Origin: Desulfobacteraceae bacterium | GTDB lineage: Bacteria > Desulfobacterota > Desulfobacteria > Desulfobacterales > UBA11574 | Reading direction: 5' to 3' | Length of the DNA: 10,890 nucleotides | NCBI GenBank assembly: GCA_029857875.1 | Contig: JAOUGB010000039.1 | Span: 1 to 10,890 of the forward strand | Shown here: positions 1-6,955 of the stretch, piece after piece | Numbering within the stretch: the stretch's first letter is position 1 | Layout of the letters: every line of letters begins with the position of its first letter | Translations under genes and position numbers: made by a program | The notes under the pieces: generated by a model | What the model was told of the DNA's origin: nothing | The model's database searches: none | Seen by the model: the letters and a program-made list of their open reading frames with translations, nothing else

Positions 1-1
1 A

Positions 2-361
2 ATCAATTTCATATTCATGCCTTGTTTTCACTGCGAGATACCCTGGTGTGTCTCAGCATGCCCTACCGGTGCAATGCAAAAGAGGGCGAAGGATGGGATC
101 GTATTCGTCGATTCTTCTCTGTGCGTTGGCTGCAAAACTTGCATTACGGCCTGTCCTTGGGGTGCGCCGCAATGGAATCAGGAGACAGGAAAAGTATTTA
201 AGTGCGACTACTGCAAAGATAGAATCGATGAAGGACTCGAACCGGCCTGTGTAACAGGGTGCACGACCGCTGCTCTCAAGTGGGTGTCACCGGCGGAATC
301 CACTCGAATAAGGCGCAAGTTCTTTGCTAAAGCTATGGCTGAAACTAAATCCTTTATTTGA
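2..361 (+). CDS. 4Fe-4S ferredoxin-type electron-transfer subunit (DmsB/NrfC/CooF-like), 5' end missing
   Basis: This is an electron-carrying subunit that binds several [4Fe-4S] clusters and normally passes electrons between an oxidoreductase catalytic subunit and a membrane or soluble partner. The reading frame is open from base 2, so the gene starts outside the window; the ATG at 17 is probably internal. Three cysteine blocks are visible in order: CFHCEIPWCVSACP (CxxCx4CxxxCP), then CVGCKTCITACP (CxxCxxCxxxCP), then CDYC followed eleven residues later by CVTGC (CxxCx11CxxxC). In DmsB-type subunits these are blocks two to four of a four-cluster protein, so the first block should lie just upstream. 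The tail after the last cluster is short and has no membrane segment. Such subunits accompany molybdo- or tungstoenzymes, formate or CO dehydrogenases and aldehyde oxidoreductases; which one applies here cannot be told. The next gene on this strand is a CobW-type GTPase 190 bases on. Confidence 0.88.
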   Translation: MNFIFMPCFHCEIPWCVSACPTGAMQKRAKDGIVFVDSSLCVGCKTCITACPWGAPQWNQETGKVFKCDYCKDRIDEGLEPACVTGCTTAALKWVSPAESTRIRRKFFAKAMAETKSFI

Positions 362-421
362 CCAGGCGCATCGCGGTGCACGTAATTTAGGTAACGTTTC
401 GAGAGGCGTTAGGTTTTTTAA

Positions 422-473
422 TTGCACTAAGACACCAAGACACGGGGTTTGTGTCTTTGTGCCTTTGTGGCAA
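422..473. repeat. Imperfect 19-bp inverted repeat (dispersed hairpin repeat type)
   Basis: Bases 425-443 (CACTAAGACACCAAGACAC) and 451-469 form an inverted repeat matching at 16 of 19 positions around a 7-base loop (ggggttt). The stem can extend outward through TTG/CAA (422-424 with 471-473) if base 470 is bulged. Each arm is itself built from a repeating 8-9-base unit, seen as gtgtctttg-tgcctttg-tgg on the right arm. From memory, sequences of this kind (a run of 'gtgtctttgtgcc' units facing its complement) recur as intergenic repeats in many anaerobe and other environmental genomes. The element lies between the ferredoxin stop and the CobW start, where it could act as a transcript-processing or attenuating hairpin. 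It has no T-run directly after the stem, so it is not a standard terminator. Confidence 0.7.
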
Positions 474-551
474 ATCTTTTTTATGAGTTGCCATATTCCC
501 TTTGTTGAAGATATGGCTTGCGGTAAGGGGCTTGTATGGATAGCGAATAAT

Positions 552-1541
552 ATGAGTGAACCAACCAAAATCATCCTTTTATCGGGCTTTTTGGGGTCCG
601 GCAAGACGACGCTTTTAAAGCATATGATGTCTTTTGGAAAAGACATGTCGGATACCGTTATTTTGATGAACGAGTTCGGCGAGGTCGGCATCGACGGAAT
701 GTTAATCAAGAATATCGGCACGGATGTGGTGGAGCTCACCAGCGGGTGTATTTGCTGTTCGATGAGCGATGATTTACTGGAAACCATTGATAATGTCCTG
801 GAGCGGTTCGGACCGCGCTATATTGTCATCGAAGCTACCGGGGTCGCTGATCCGGAATCGGTTATGACGGTGATTGAAAGTTCAAGCTTAAAAAATGACG
901 TTGAAATCCAAAACATCGTTACGGTAATGGACGCGGAATGCTGGAAGGTTCGGGATGTCTTCGGGACGCTGTTTTACCGCCAGCTGAAACAGGCCGACAC
1001 GATTATTTTCAACAAAATTGATCTGGTGGCAAAAGAAGACATCCCTGAATATCTAAAAGAAATACATCAGATGATACCAGGCTCACAGGTGATTCCTGCG
1101 GTGAATTGCCGAGTTGAGCCTGAGATCGTATGGTCCAGGCCTGTTGACCAGAGGGGTGATGAGAATGTGCCCAAAAGAAATAGCAGTGGTCATCGGCGTC
1201 ATGATCAGGATATCTTTCCTTTTTACGACCACGAAACCGGAACCGGTTGCCAGCATGAAACCATCTTTGCGGACGCCGACTTTGTGACATTTTCATTTTC
1301 CGAATCCTCTCCATTGGATGAAACCGGTTTTAATACGTTTGTTCAGGAAATGCCATGGGAACTTTTTCGCCTGAAAGGGATGGTGAATTTTGGGGATCGG
1401 ACAATGACGATCAATTCAGTGGGTGGTAAAACTCAACAGGCACCCTGGGAGGGTGATTCCGAAACGCGCCTGGCATTTGTAGGATGGAATGTCGATCCCG
1501 ATGAATTTCTTGCAAGACTGAAAGCATGTGTCCGGAACTGA
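552..1541 (+). CDS. CobW/COG0523-family GTP-binding metallochaperone-like protein
   Basis: This is a G3E-family P-loop GTPase of 329 residues, related to CobW, which is linked to cobalamin synthesis, and to metallochaperones that hand metal to target enzymes in the cytoplasm. The sequence shows Walker A GFLGSGKTT (12-20), switch-region NEFGEVGID (40-48), the metal-binding CxCC motif GCICC (65-69), EATGVADP (94-101) and the guanine-specificity motif NKID (154-157). The C-terminal third fits a CobW C-terminal domain, ending in GWNVDPDEF. A linker near residues 205-230 has several His and Asp residues but no long His tract. I chose ATG 552 because it puts the P-loop at the usual distance from the N-terminus. 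Upstream in-frame ATGs at 513, 483 and 324 exist, but the longer versions translate the intergenic repeat, and none has a convincing ribosome site. Its stop is one base from that of the convergent lipoprotein gene. Target metal or cofactor is unknown. Confidence 0.88.
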   Translation: MSEPTKIILLSGFLGSGKTTLLKHMMSFGKDMSDTVILMNEFGEVGIDGMLIKNIGTDVVELTSGCICCSMSDDLLETIDNVLERFGPRYIVIEATGVADPESVMTVIESSSLKNDVEIQNIVTVMDAECWKVRDVFGTLFYRQLKQADTIIFNKIDLVAKEDIPEYLKEIHQMIPGSQVIPAVNCRVEPEIVWSRPVDQRGDENVPKRNSSGHRRHDQDIFPFYDHETGTGCQHETIFADADFVTFSFSESSPLDETGFNTFVQEMPWELFRLKGMVNFGDRTMTINSVGGKTQQAPWEGDSETRLAFVGWNVDPDEFLARLKACVRN

Positions 1542-1542
1542 T

Positions 1543-3060
1543 TTATTTTTTATGTTCGACGTGTAGAACCTTTAGCTTCATTTTTGGAATGGCGGCCATG
1601 ACTTGCCATTCCTTGGATATCTCCACCGGAAAACGGATGTGCGTAGCGTCAGCCGAGGTTTGCCCCCAAGTGGGATCAACCGGCACCCACACTCCGTCGA
1701 TGACAACCTCATTCCAGGCATGCAGTCCGAATTCCTGGAACTCATCACCGAGGTATACCAATCCCCCGACGGTTCGACAGGGAACCCCCAGGGAGCGCGC
1801 CATCGCTGTAAACAATTTGGCATGTTCACTGCAATCGCCTTTTTTTTTAGCAATAATATCCAGTAAGGTCAAAGGGTTGGCCGTGTAATCGTCTTCAATG
1901 TACTGATAGACGAATTTAACCAAACGGTTGACCGCTTCGGTGGGGGTTTTGGCATCACCGACCGCTTTGTGAGTCAGACCGATAATTTTGGGATGGTTTA
2001 TAAGAATATGGGTTGTCTCCGCCAGATTTTTTTCAATTTCTTCATCGGTCGCTATTGCTTGATAACCACCTGTGGAGTTTAGGGTTACAATAAAGAAATC
2101 ATTGACCTGGTCATGTGTAACCGACTGACCCGGAGCATCTTTGAGCAGCGCTCCGGATTTTTTATCTATTAATAGCTTCAAAAGCGTCACCTTTTCAGAA
2201 TCACCCAAGGGCTGGTTGATGGGCACCGTATTTTTGACAAACAAACCAATGGATATGTCCATATGGGTCGCCAGTGATTGCGGTTCGAGCCGGCATTCAA
2301 ACAGCCCTCCTATAACAATACGATAGGGCTTTCCATCGGCGCCGAATTCCTCTTGTACTTCAAGTCCATCGAAGTCTGTGGTAACCACGTCGTAATAGGA
2401 TGTTTTTACACCGGCAATAAGGGCTTCATGAGTCGCTATGATACGTGATGTATTTTTTTCCAATGTTAGTGTTTCCAAATTTAGATACGGGTAATTGATT
2501 TTGGTACCTACTTTGGGATTCTGGGTTATCCATATTTGAACCGCTGCATAATCTTTAAGACTGTAGTCAAGGGAGCCGATCATGCGGGTATGCGTTTCCT
2601 TGCCTTGAGTAACTCTTGCCTGATATCCTTTTGATGTCCTAATAATTTTGGTTTCTGAGATATCATCTTTATGTATTATCCTGTCGGAGTAACGTATCAT
2701 CGAATAGGGCGGCTGTGCGCTGAATACTGCAACCATATGTATTTTCATCTCATCGGTTTCAGCTTGCGATGGGATATGTATTGTTCCTGACAGTTGTATT
2801 GTATAGCTGGTGTTATTTGGTCCCCGTTCAAGACGGGTCGTGCTTTTTAGATAACCAACCTTACCTTCCTGAATGTAAATCCCGTACCAGTCCGTGCCGA
2901 GGTTTTTCTCTATAAACTGAGTAAAGAGATCATCTGCTTGGGTATGATTTGGCAGAGGCAGTGACGAAGATACCGCTCTACACCCTATCAGAAATATCTC
3001 AGCAGCAAACAAAACGGCAGTTAAAAAAAAGCGTAGGCTGGTCATATTCACTTTCTGCAT
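1543..3060 (-). CDS. Lipoprotein with C-terminal transglutaminase-like domain
   Basis: This protein of 505 residues appears to be exported and lipid-anchored. It begins with a hydrophobic signal segment ending in a lipobox, LIGC, with Cys27 as the likely lipidated residue. A long region (about 30-350) of mostly beta character has no motif I recognise. The C-terminal part carries a transglutaminase/cysteine-protease-like core with a complete catalytic triad: Cys410 in KKGDCSEHA, His447 in GLHAWNEV and Asp462 in VDPTWGQ. Proteins of this fold act as proteases, amidases or cross-linking enzymes; the substrate cannot be inferred. The start at 3060 has no clear ribosome site; the ATG at 3045 (Met6) is an alternative that leaves the signal segment intact. 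The gene stands alone on its strand, diverging from the membrane synthase-like gene across 332 bases and converging on the CobW gene. Confidence 0.88.
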   Translation of the reverse strand: MQKVNMTSLRFFLTAVLFAAEIFLIGCRAVSSSLPLPNHTQADDLFTQFIEKNLGTDWYGIYIQEGKVGYLKSTTRLERGPNNTSYTIQLSGTIHIPSQAETDEMKIHMVAVFSAQPPYSMIRYSDRIIHKDDISETKIIRTSKGYQARVTQGKETHTRMIGSLDYSLKDYAAVQIWITQNPKVGTKINYPYLNLETLTLEKNTSRIIATHEALIAGVKTSYYDVVTTDFDGLEVQEEFGADGKPYRIVIGGLFECRLEPQSLATHMDISIGLFVKNTVPINQPLGDSEKVTLLKLLIDKKSGALLKDAPGQSVTHDQVNDFFIVTLNSTGGYQAIATDEEIEKNLAETTHILINHPKIIGLTHKAVGDAKTPTEAVNRLVKFVYQYIEDDYTANPLTLLDIIAKKKGDCSEHAKLFTAMARSLGVPCRTVGGLVYLGDEFQEFGLHAWNEVVIDGVWVPVDPTWGQTSADATHIRFPVEISKEWQVMAAIPKMKLKVLHVEHKK

Positions 3061-3334
3061 GACTGGGCACCAATTTGTAAAACAGCCTTCGTGTAAAATC
3101 TATATGCTGCCAAGCAACATTATTACTACGGCTGAATATGGACCTAAGGTTTTGTTAAAAAAAAGAAATCATCAGATTTTATTGTATGCTGCTGGCCCAA
3201 ATATTGCAATAATAGAGATTTTCGCATTGTGGGCGCCCGTGCTCTGCCGCACGAAACGGATACGGAAGACCGGTTTAACTATAAAAATATATGCTGGAAT
3301 CTTTCGTACCATATCCGGTATCGTTCCTGAACTG

Positions 3335-3363
3335 TTGACATTCCGGAAGCCTAACAGTATGAA
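3335..3363 (+). promoter_or_regulatory. Candidate sigma70-type promoter for the membrane synthase-like gene
   Basis: A perfect -35 box TTGACA (3335-3340) is followed by a 17-base spacer and a -10-like TATGAA (3358-3363, four of six matches). It lies 30 bases upstream of the ATG at 3393, on the right strand. The -10 is weak, so the call rests on the exact -35 and the ideal spacing. Confidence 0.5.
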
Positions 3364-3366
3364 GTT

Positions 3367-3379
3367 TATAGAATCTATA
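3367..3379. promoter_or_regulatory. Short interrupted palindrome overlapping the presumed transcription start
   Basis: TATAGA-a-TCTATA is a perfect 6-bp inverted repeat around a single central base, sitting just after the candidate -10 and before the ribosome site. The position suits a repressor operator, but arms of six AT-rich bases can occur by chance. Confidence 0.25.
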
Positions 3380-3392
3380 GACAGGGAGTATC

Positions 3393-6368
3393 ATGCCAAA
3401 AAAACTATTATCGATTTGTATATATTTTTTCATATTCTTAACCGGCGCCGCCGGCTTGATTTACCAGGTAACCTGGCAGAAATATCTTAGCAGACTTCTG
3501 GGCAGCGACAGTGTGGCCACGGCAATCATACTGGCGACTTTTCTAGGGGGCTTATCATTAGGGTATTATCTTTGCGGAAAATTAACAACGAAAATTAAAA
3601 AACACTTTATCGGGTATGCGCTTTTGGAAGGTATTATCGGGGCGTGGTGTTTACTTTTCCCCTATCTCTTCAAAGGTGTAGATTTTTTAACAAAATATTG
3701 GAGTTTTTCTCCTCCTCTATTCATAATCAGCCAGGGGATACTCTGTTCTGCCTTGCTGATGGGAGTGCCCACCGTTTGTATGGGAGGAACAATTCCCTTT
3801 CTCACCCGTGGCATATCAAAAAATATTACAGAAGCTACCAGGATCCATGCCCTAGTTTATGCTGTTAATACTGCCGGAGCGTTTATAGGAACACTTCTGG
3901 CCGGCTTTTATCTGATTCCCAAATACGGGCTGCCGGCGACCATGGTCAAGACTTCATTTCTTAACCTGGCTGCGTTTTTCTTTTTTCTTATCTTACCAAA
4001 AATTTTAAAGCGAGCCGAACTCCCGGAAGAACCCAAAGAATATATCGAGGAAATGACACCCGGACTTTCTTCAGACATCGGCAGGTTTCCACCTTTCATC
4101 CTTTATTCGATTGCCTTTCTGAGCGGTTTCTATGTCATGAGCTTGGAAAATGTTTTGATTCGGATCACAAACCTATCTCTGGGGAGTTCTTCTTATTCCT
4201 TTTCGATCATCGTATCGGTTTTTATACTCTCAATCGCTGTCGGGAGCTTCGTCGTAGGCGGTCTTAAACAAATTTCAAGATGGCTGTTATATGCCAATCA
4301 GATTTTTATATCGATATTTCTGCTGATAATTTTTATAATACTGGATAGATGGCCATTTTGGGCTCATCTGATACGGATATCGTTTCAGTCGAATATTTCC
4401 GGTTTCTGGGGGTATTACGTTTATGTGTTTTTAGGGCTGGCTTGTATTTTGATTCTACCTATAGGCCTGATGGGTGCTACCGTTCCGATAATCTTTCATG
4501 AATTGAAACGGGATTTGGCCAACGTCGGGAGGCACTCGGGCATGCTTTTCTCATGGAATACTGCCGGCAACCTAATCGGAAGCTTGATCGGTGGAATCGT
4601 TCTGTACTACATTTTAAACAACCGGGGGGTATTTTTAGCGGCTACGTTTTTAGCGGCTATATCGGCCGGGCTTGCCGGGTGGCATTTATCTAAAAAATAT
4701 GTTGTCCCAACCGCAGTATTGTTCGTTGTCATTGGTTTCGTAGGATTATCTTCTTATTTTTATAATGAAAAAAATTTCACGACGGGTACATTTCGCGTTC
4801 GGGCTCCTTTGCCTTTTTCTTACACCAATTCCAACTATTTTTTTGAAAAATTTCATGAGGGATTCGAATTAAAATACTACAATGATGGGCCAACCGCTAC
4901 GGTGGCGGTTACGCAGGATAAAAAGAAATTTCCTCTGTTCGACAAAAAATCGATGGCCTTGCTTGTCAACGGAAAATCGGACTCTTCGACTATCGGTGAT
5001 ATCTACACCATAAAGCTCCTGGCTCACATCCCGGCCCTATTGGCGGATAAAAGAAACAACGTCATGGTCGTCGGTCTCGGCACGGGCGTAACCGCTGGGG
5101 AACTAACTCTTTACCCGGACGTAGAACGTATCGATGTGGCCGAAATTTCACCGTCGGTTGTCAAAGCGCTCCCTTTATTCGGTGAATTCACTTACGGTGT
5201 TCATAAAGATCCCAGAGTCAAGATCCATATCGGCGATGCCTTTCGCATTATTGGAAGGAGCAAAAAAAAATGGGACATCGTTATCTCGGAGCCCAGCAAT
5301 CCTTGGGTAACCGGAGTCGATTCCCTTTTCACAAGGGAGTTTTACCGTCTGGTCAAAGAACACCTGTCTGAAAAAGGCGTGATGATGCAGTGGGCTCACA
5401 CCATCGTTGCCAGCCCCGGCATGATTGAGATGATCCTCAACACGGTACAACAGGAATTTAAGCATTCGCATGTATTTCTGGGGGGGTCGGATCTGTTGAT
5501 ACTGGCTTCCAACCGACCGGTCTCCTGTAGCAATTTAATGGCAGCCGAGGCCACACTTAAATCCAATCAAAAGGTGCAAAAATCTCTTGAAGAAATCAAC
5601 GTTTCATCACTGGCTGCTCTACTTGTCAAAGAGCGCTGGACGCCTTCATATCTATCCGATTATTTTAGTGATGCCGGCATTCAGTCTCTGGATTTTCCCA
5701 GACTTCATTACCTGGCCGGTAAAGACTTCTTTTTAGGAAAAAATCTGCCGTTAGAACACTTTATGAACTCGGAAACCACTGCATACATTGATGAGTATCT
5801 GTTTTATAAGCAGTGTGAAAACTGGACGATTGCTCCGGATACTAAAGAAGCATTTTATTCTCTGATCGAATCGACAAGATCCAGGATCGATTACGAAACC
5901 ATGTTGCCCATAACGAAAGCTTTACTTCATAGAGCCTATTTGAGCGATCCCGAAAAGTATCCCCTTTCAAGAGACTTGCTATCTGAATTCAGAGATGATC
6001 TCGTGGCTTTTATTGCAAGGTATCCTGAAACGGAAAAAGAATGGGGTATCATAGGACTTGAAAGAGCGTCATTTCGCGCCAAAGCCGAACCCCTTCTGGC
6101 CCATATTGATAATTTCAGAAACTGGATGGTTCCATATCCGCTTGATGGAATTATAACATTACTTCAGGAAGGAATTTTCCAAGGTGAGGATGCATATGAA
6201 AAGAATTGGTGCGCCCTTCAACTGGCAGCGGTTCTATCGAAAGAAAGAGTGGAAAAGAGTCTGATCAATGAAATCCTTGAAAAAACCATCAAAAACAATG
6301 ATGGTAAAATAATTTTAAAACAAGAAGATAAATATTTGTTGAACAGTATTAGGCAAAGTGGAAAATAA
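3393..6368 (+). CDS. Membrane-fused spermidine/spermine synthase-like protein
   Basis: This large protein of 991 residues has three parts. Residues 1 to about 465 carry roughly 13 hydrophobic segments, starting within the first 30 residues, and resemble the membrane half of 'fused MFS/spermidine synthase' proteins. Residues about 490-690 form a Rossmann-fold aminopropyltransferase-like domain: a beta lead-in with NDGPTATVAV, LLVNGKSDSST, the nucleotide-binding loop VVGLGTGVTAGEL (GLGTG 561-565), an acidic strand end DVAEISPSVV, GDAFR, and DIVISEPSNPW (628-638). True spermidine synthases have a catalytic Asp in the equivalent of that last motif, usually a VDxxDP-like sequence; here it reads SEPSNP, so aminopropyl transfer is doubtful. 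Residues about 700-991 are mostly helical and match nothing I know. AGGGAG (3383-3388) four bases before the ATG sets the start. An unidentified gene follows after 20 bases, probably on the same transcript. Real substrate unknown. Confidence 0.85.
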   Translation: MPKKLLSICIYFFIFLTGAAGLIYQVTWQKYLSRLLGSDSVATAIILATFLGGLSLGYYLCGKLTTKIKKHFIGYALLEGIIGAWCLLFPYLFKGVDFLTKYWSFSPPLFIISQGILCSALLMGVPTVCMGGTIPFLTRGISKNITEATRIHALVYAVNTAGAFIGTLLAGFYLIPKYGLPATMVKTSFLNLAAFFFFLILPKILKRAELPEEPKEYIEEMTPGLSSDIGRFPPFILYSIAFLSGFYVMSLENVLIRITNLSLGSSSYSFSIIVSVFILSIAVGSFVVGGLKQISRWLLYANQIFISIFLLIIFIILDRWPFWAHLIRISFQSNISGFWGYYVYVFLGLACILILPIGLMGATVPIIFHELKRDLANVGRHSGMLFSWNTAGNLIGSLIGGIVLYYILNNRGVFLAATFLAAISAGLAGWHLSKKYVVPTAVLFVVIGFVGLSSYFYNEKNFTTGTFRVRAPLPFSYTNSNYFFEKFHEGFELKYYNDGPTATVAVTQDKKKFPLFDKKSMALLVNGKSDSSTIGDIYTIKLLAHIPALLADKRNNVMVVGLGTGVTAGELTLYPDVERIDVAEISPSVVKALPLFGEFTYGVHKDPRVKIHIGDAFRIIGRSKKKWDIVISEPSNPWVTGVDSLFTREFYRLVKEHLSEKGVMMQWAHTIVASPGMIEMILNTVQQEFKHSHVFLGGSDLLILASNRPVSCSNLMAAEATLKSNQKVQKSLEEINVSSLAALLVKERWTPSYLSDYFSDAGIQSLDFPRLHYLAGKDFFLGKNLPLEHFMNSETTAYIDEYLFYKQCENWTIAPDTKEAFYSLIESTRSRIDYETMLPITKALLHRAYLSDPEKYPLSRDLLSEFRDDLVAFIARYPETEKEWGIIGLERASFRAKAEPLLAHIDNFRNWMVPYPLDGIITLLQEGIFQGEDAYEKNWCALQLAAVLSKERVEKSLINEILEKTIKNNDGKIILKQEDKYLLNSIRQSGK

Positions 6369-6388
6369 ATGTTTATCCGTATGAAATC

Positions 6389-6955
6389 ATGAGACACCCT
6401 GCTGAAAAGGTCGAACCTATATTGCGAGTTACAAAAGGAATCCTGGATGTGAAGTGGCTTGACCAGGAGGCCCGGACAAAAGTAGTTGAAATTGAGAATA
6501 AGGTCCATAAAGAGGGACTTTCGAGAAGTGGGGGCTATCATAATGAAGGTGTTATAGAAGTTCTTTCCAGGAAATACGTGTGTGTAGTGCTGAACAATAA
6601 TGAGTTCAGGCATGCCACTGCGCCTTCTCTTTTCTGGGTCGCCGGAGATACAGTGATCGGAGAGGAAGTGAGTGATGCCAAACGCCTGCAAAGCCTCATC
6701 GAAAAAGGCACCGTCAAAGTTCTTCGAAAAAAATTCGTTCTGCATCTTGACAGGATGAAAGCAACTCGCGGTCAGGTGCCGGTCTTCGTCGTTCGCGGTC
6801 TACCTTTCCCTGAAATCGAGGATATTAGCGGAATTTATGATGTCCTTTCAGCTTCTCCCATCGGTTCAGCAGATGTGTATTTAAAAAAGCGGTATGGCTG
6901 GGATACAAAAGCACGGGATCTGGGGACCATCCTGATTGGATTTAATCTATCTTGA
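6389..6955 (+). CDS. Hypothetical protein, 188 residues
   Basis: I do not recognise this protein. It is soluble in appearance, of mixed charge, with no signal peptide, membrane segment or cysteine motif. The middle contains hydrophobic strand-like stretches (YVCVVLNN, FVLHLDRM, VPVFVVRG) separated by charged helices, and the C-terminus ends in a hydrophobic strand (GTILIGFNLS), suggesting a compact alpha/beta domain. It starts 20 bases after the membrane synthase-like gene and is probably cotranscribed and possibly functionally linked. The ATG at 6389 lacks a clear ribosome site; a GTG at 6449 preceded by AAAAGGAA (6433-6440) is a reasonable alternative giving 168 residues. The last 14 bases overlap the 3' end of the convergent RACE gene. 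An open frame of this length in a strand-consistent position with ordinary residue composition supports it being real. Confidence 0.68.
   Translation: MRHPAEKVEPILRVTKGILDVKWLDQEARTKVVEIENKVHKEGLSRSGGYHNEGVIEVLSRKYVCVVLNNNEFRHATAPSLFWVAGDTVIGEEVSDAKRLQSLIEKGTVKVLRKKFVLHLDRMKATRGQVPVFVVRGLPFPEIEDISGIYDVLSASPIGSADVYLKKRYGWDTKARDLGTILIGFNLS

Larger units (their letters stand above)
3061..3392. other. Divergent intergenic region, 332 bases, no gene seen
   Basis: This stretch separates two divergent genes and should hold promoters for both. An open frame crosses it on the plus strand (from 3059), but its translation has no recognisable domain and it runs on into the start of the next gene in another frame, so I treat it as non-coding. 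Visible structure: a 10-bp palindrome TATTGCAATA at 3202-3211; an 8-bp palindrome GGGCGCCC at 3231-3238; a short hairpin CGTGC-tctgcc-GCACG at 3238-3253; and the promoter-like and operator-like elements near the right end listed separately. I could not find a convincing promoter for the minus-strand lipoprotein gene. Confidence 0.6.

Noticed and set aside
324..551. N-terminal extension of the CobW GTPase from ATG 324
   Set aside because: The extra 76 residues translate the intergenic hairpin repeat and the end of the previous gene, and G3E GTPases have the P-loop near the N-terminus.
3059..3490. Open plus-strand frame of 143 residues in the divergent region
   Set aside because: No domain-like pattern, no ribosome site, and it overlaps the confident start of the membrane synthase-like gene in another frame.
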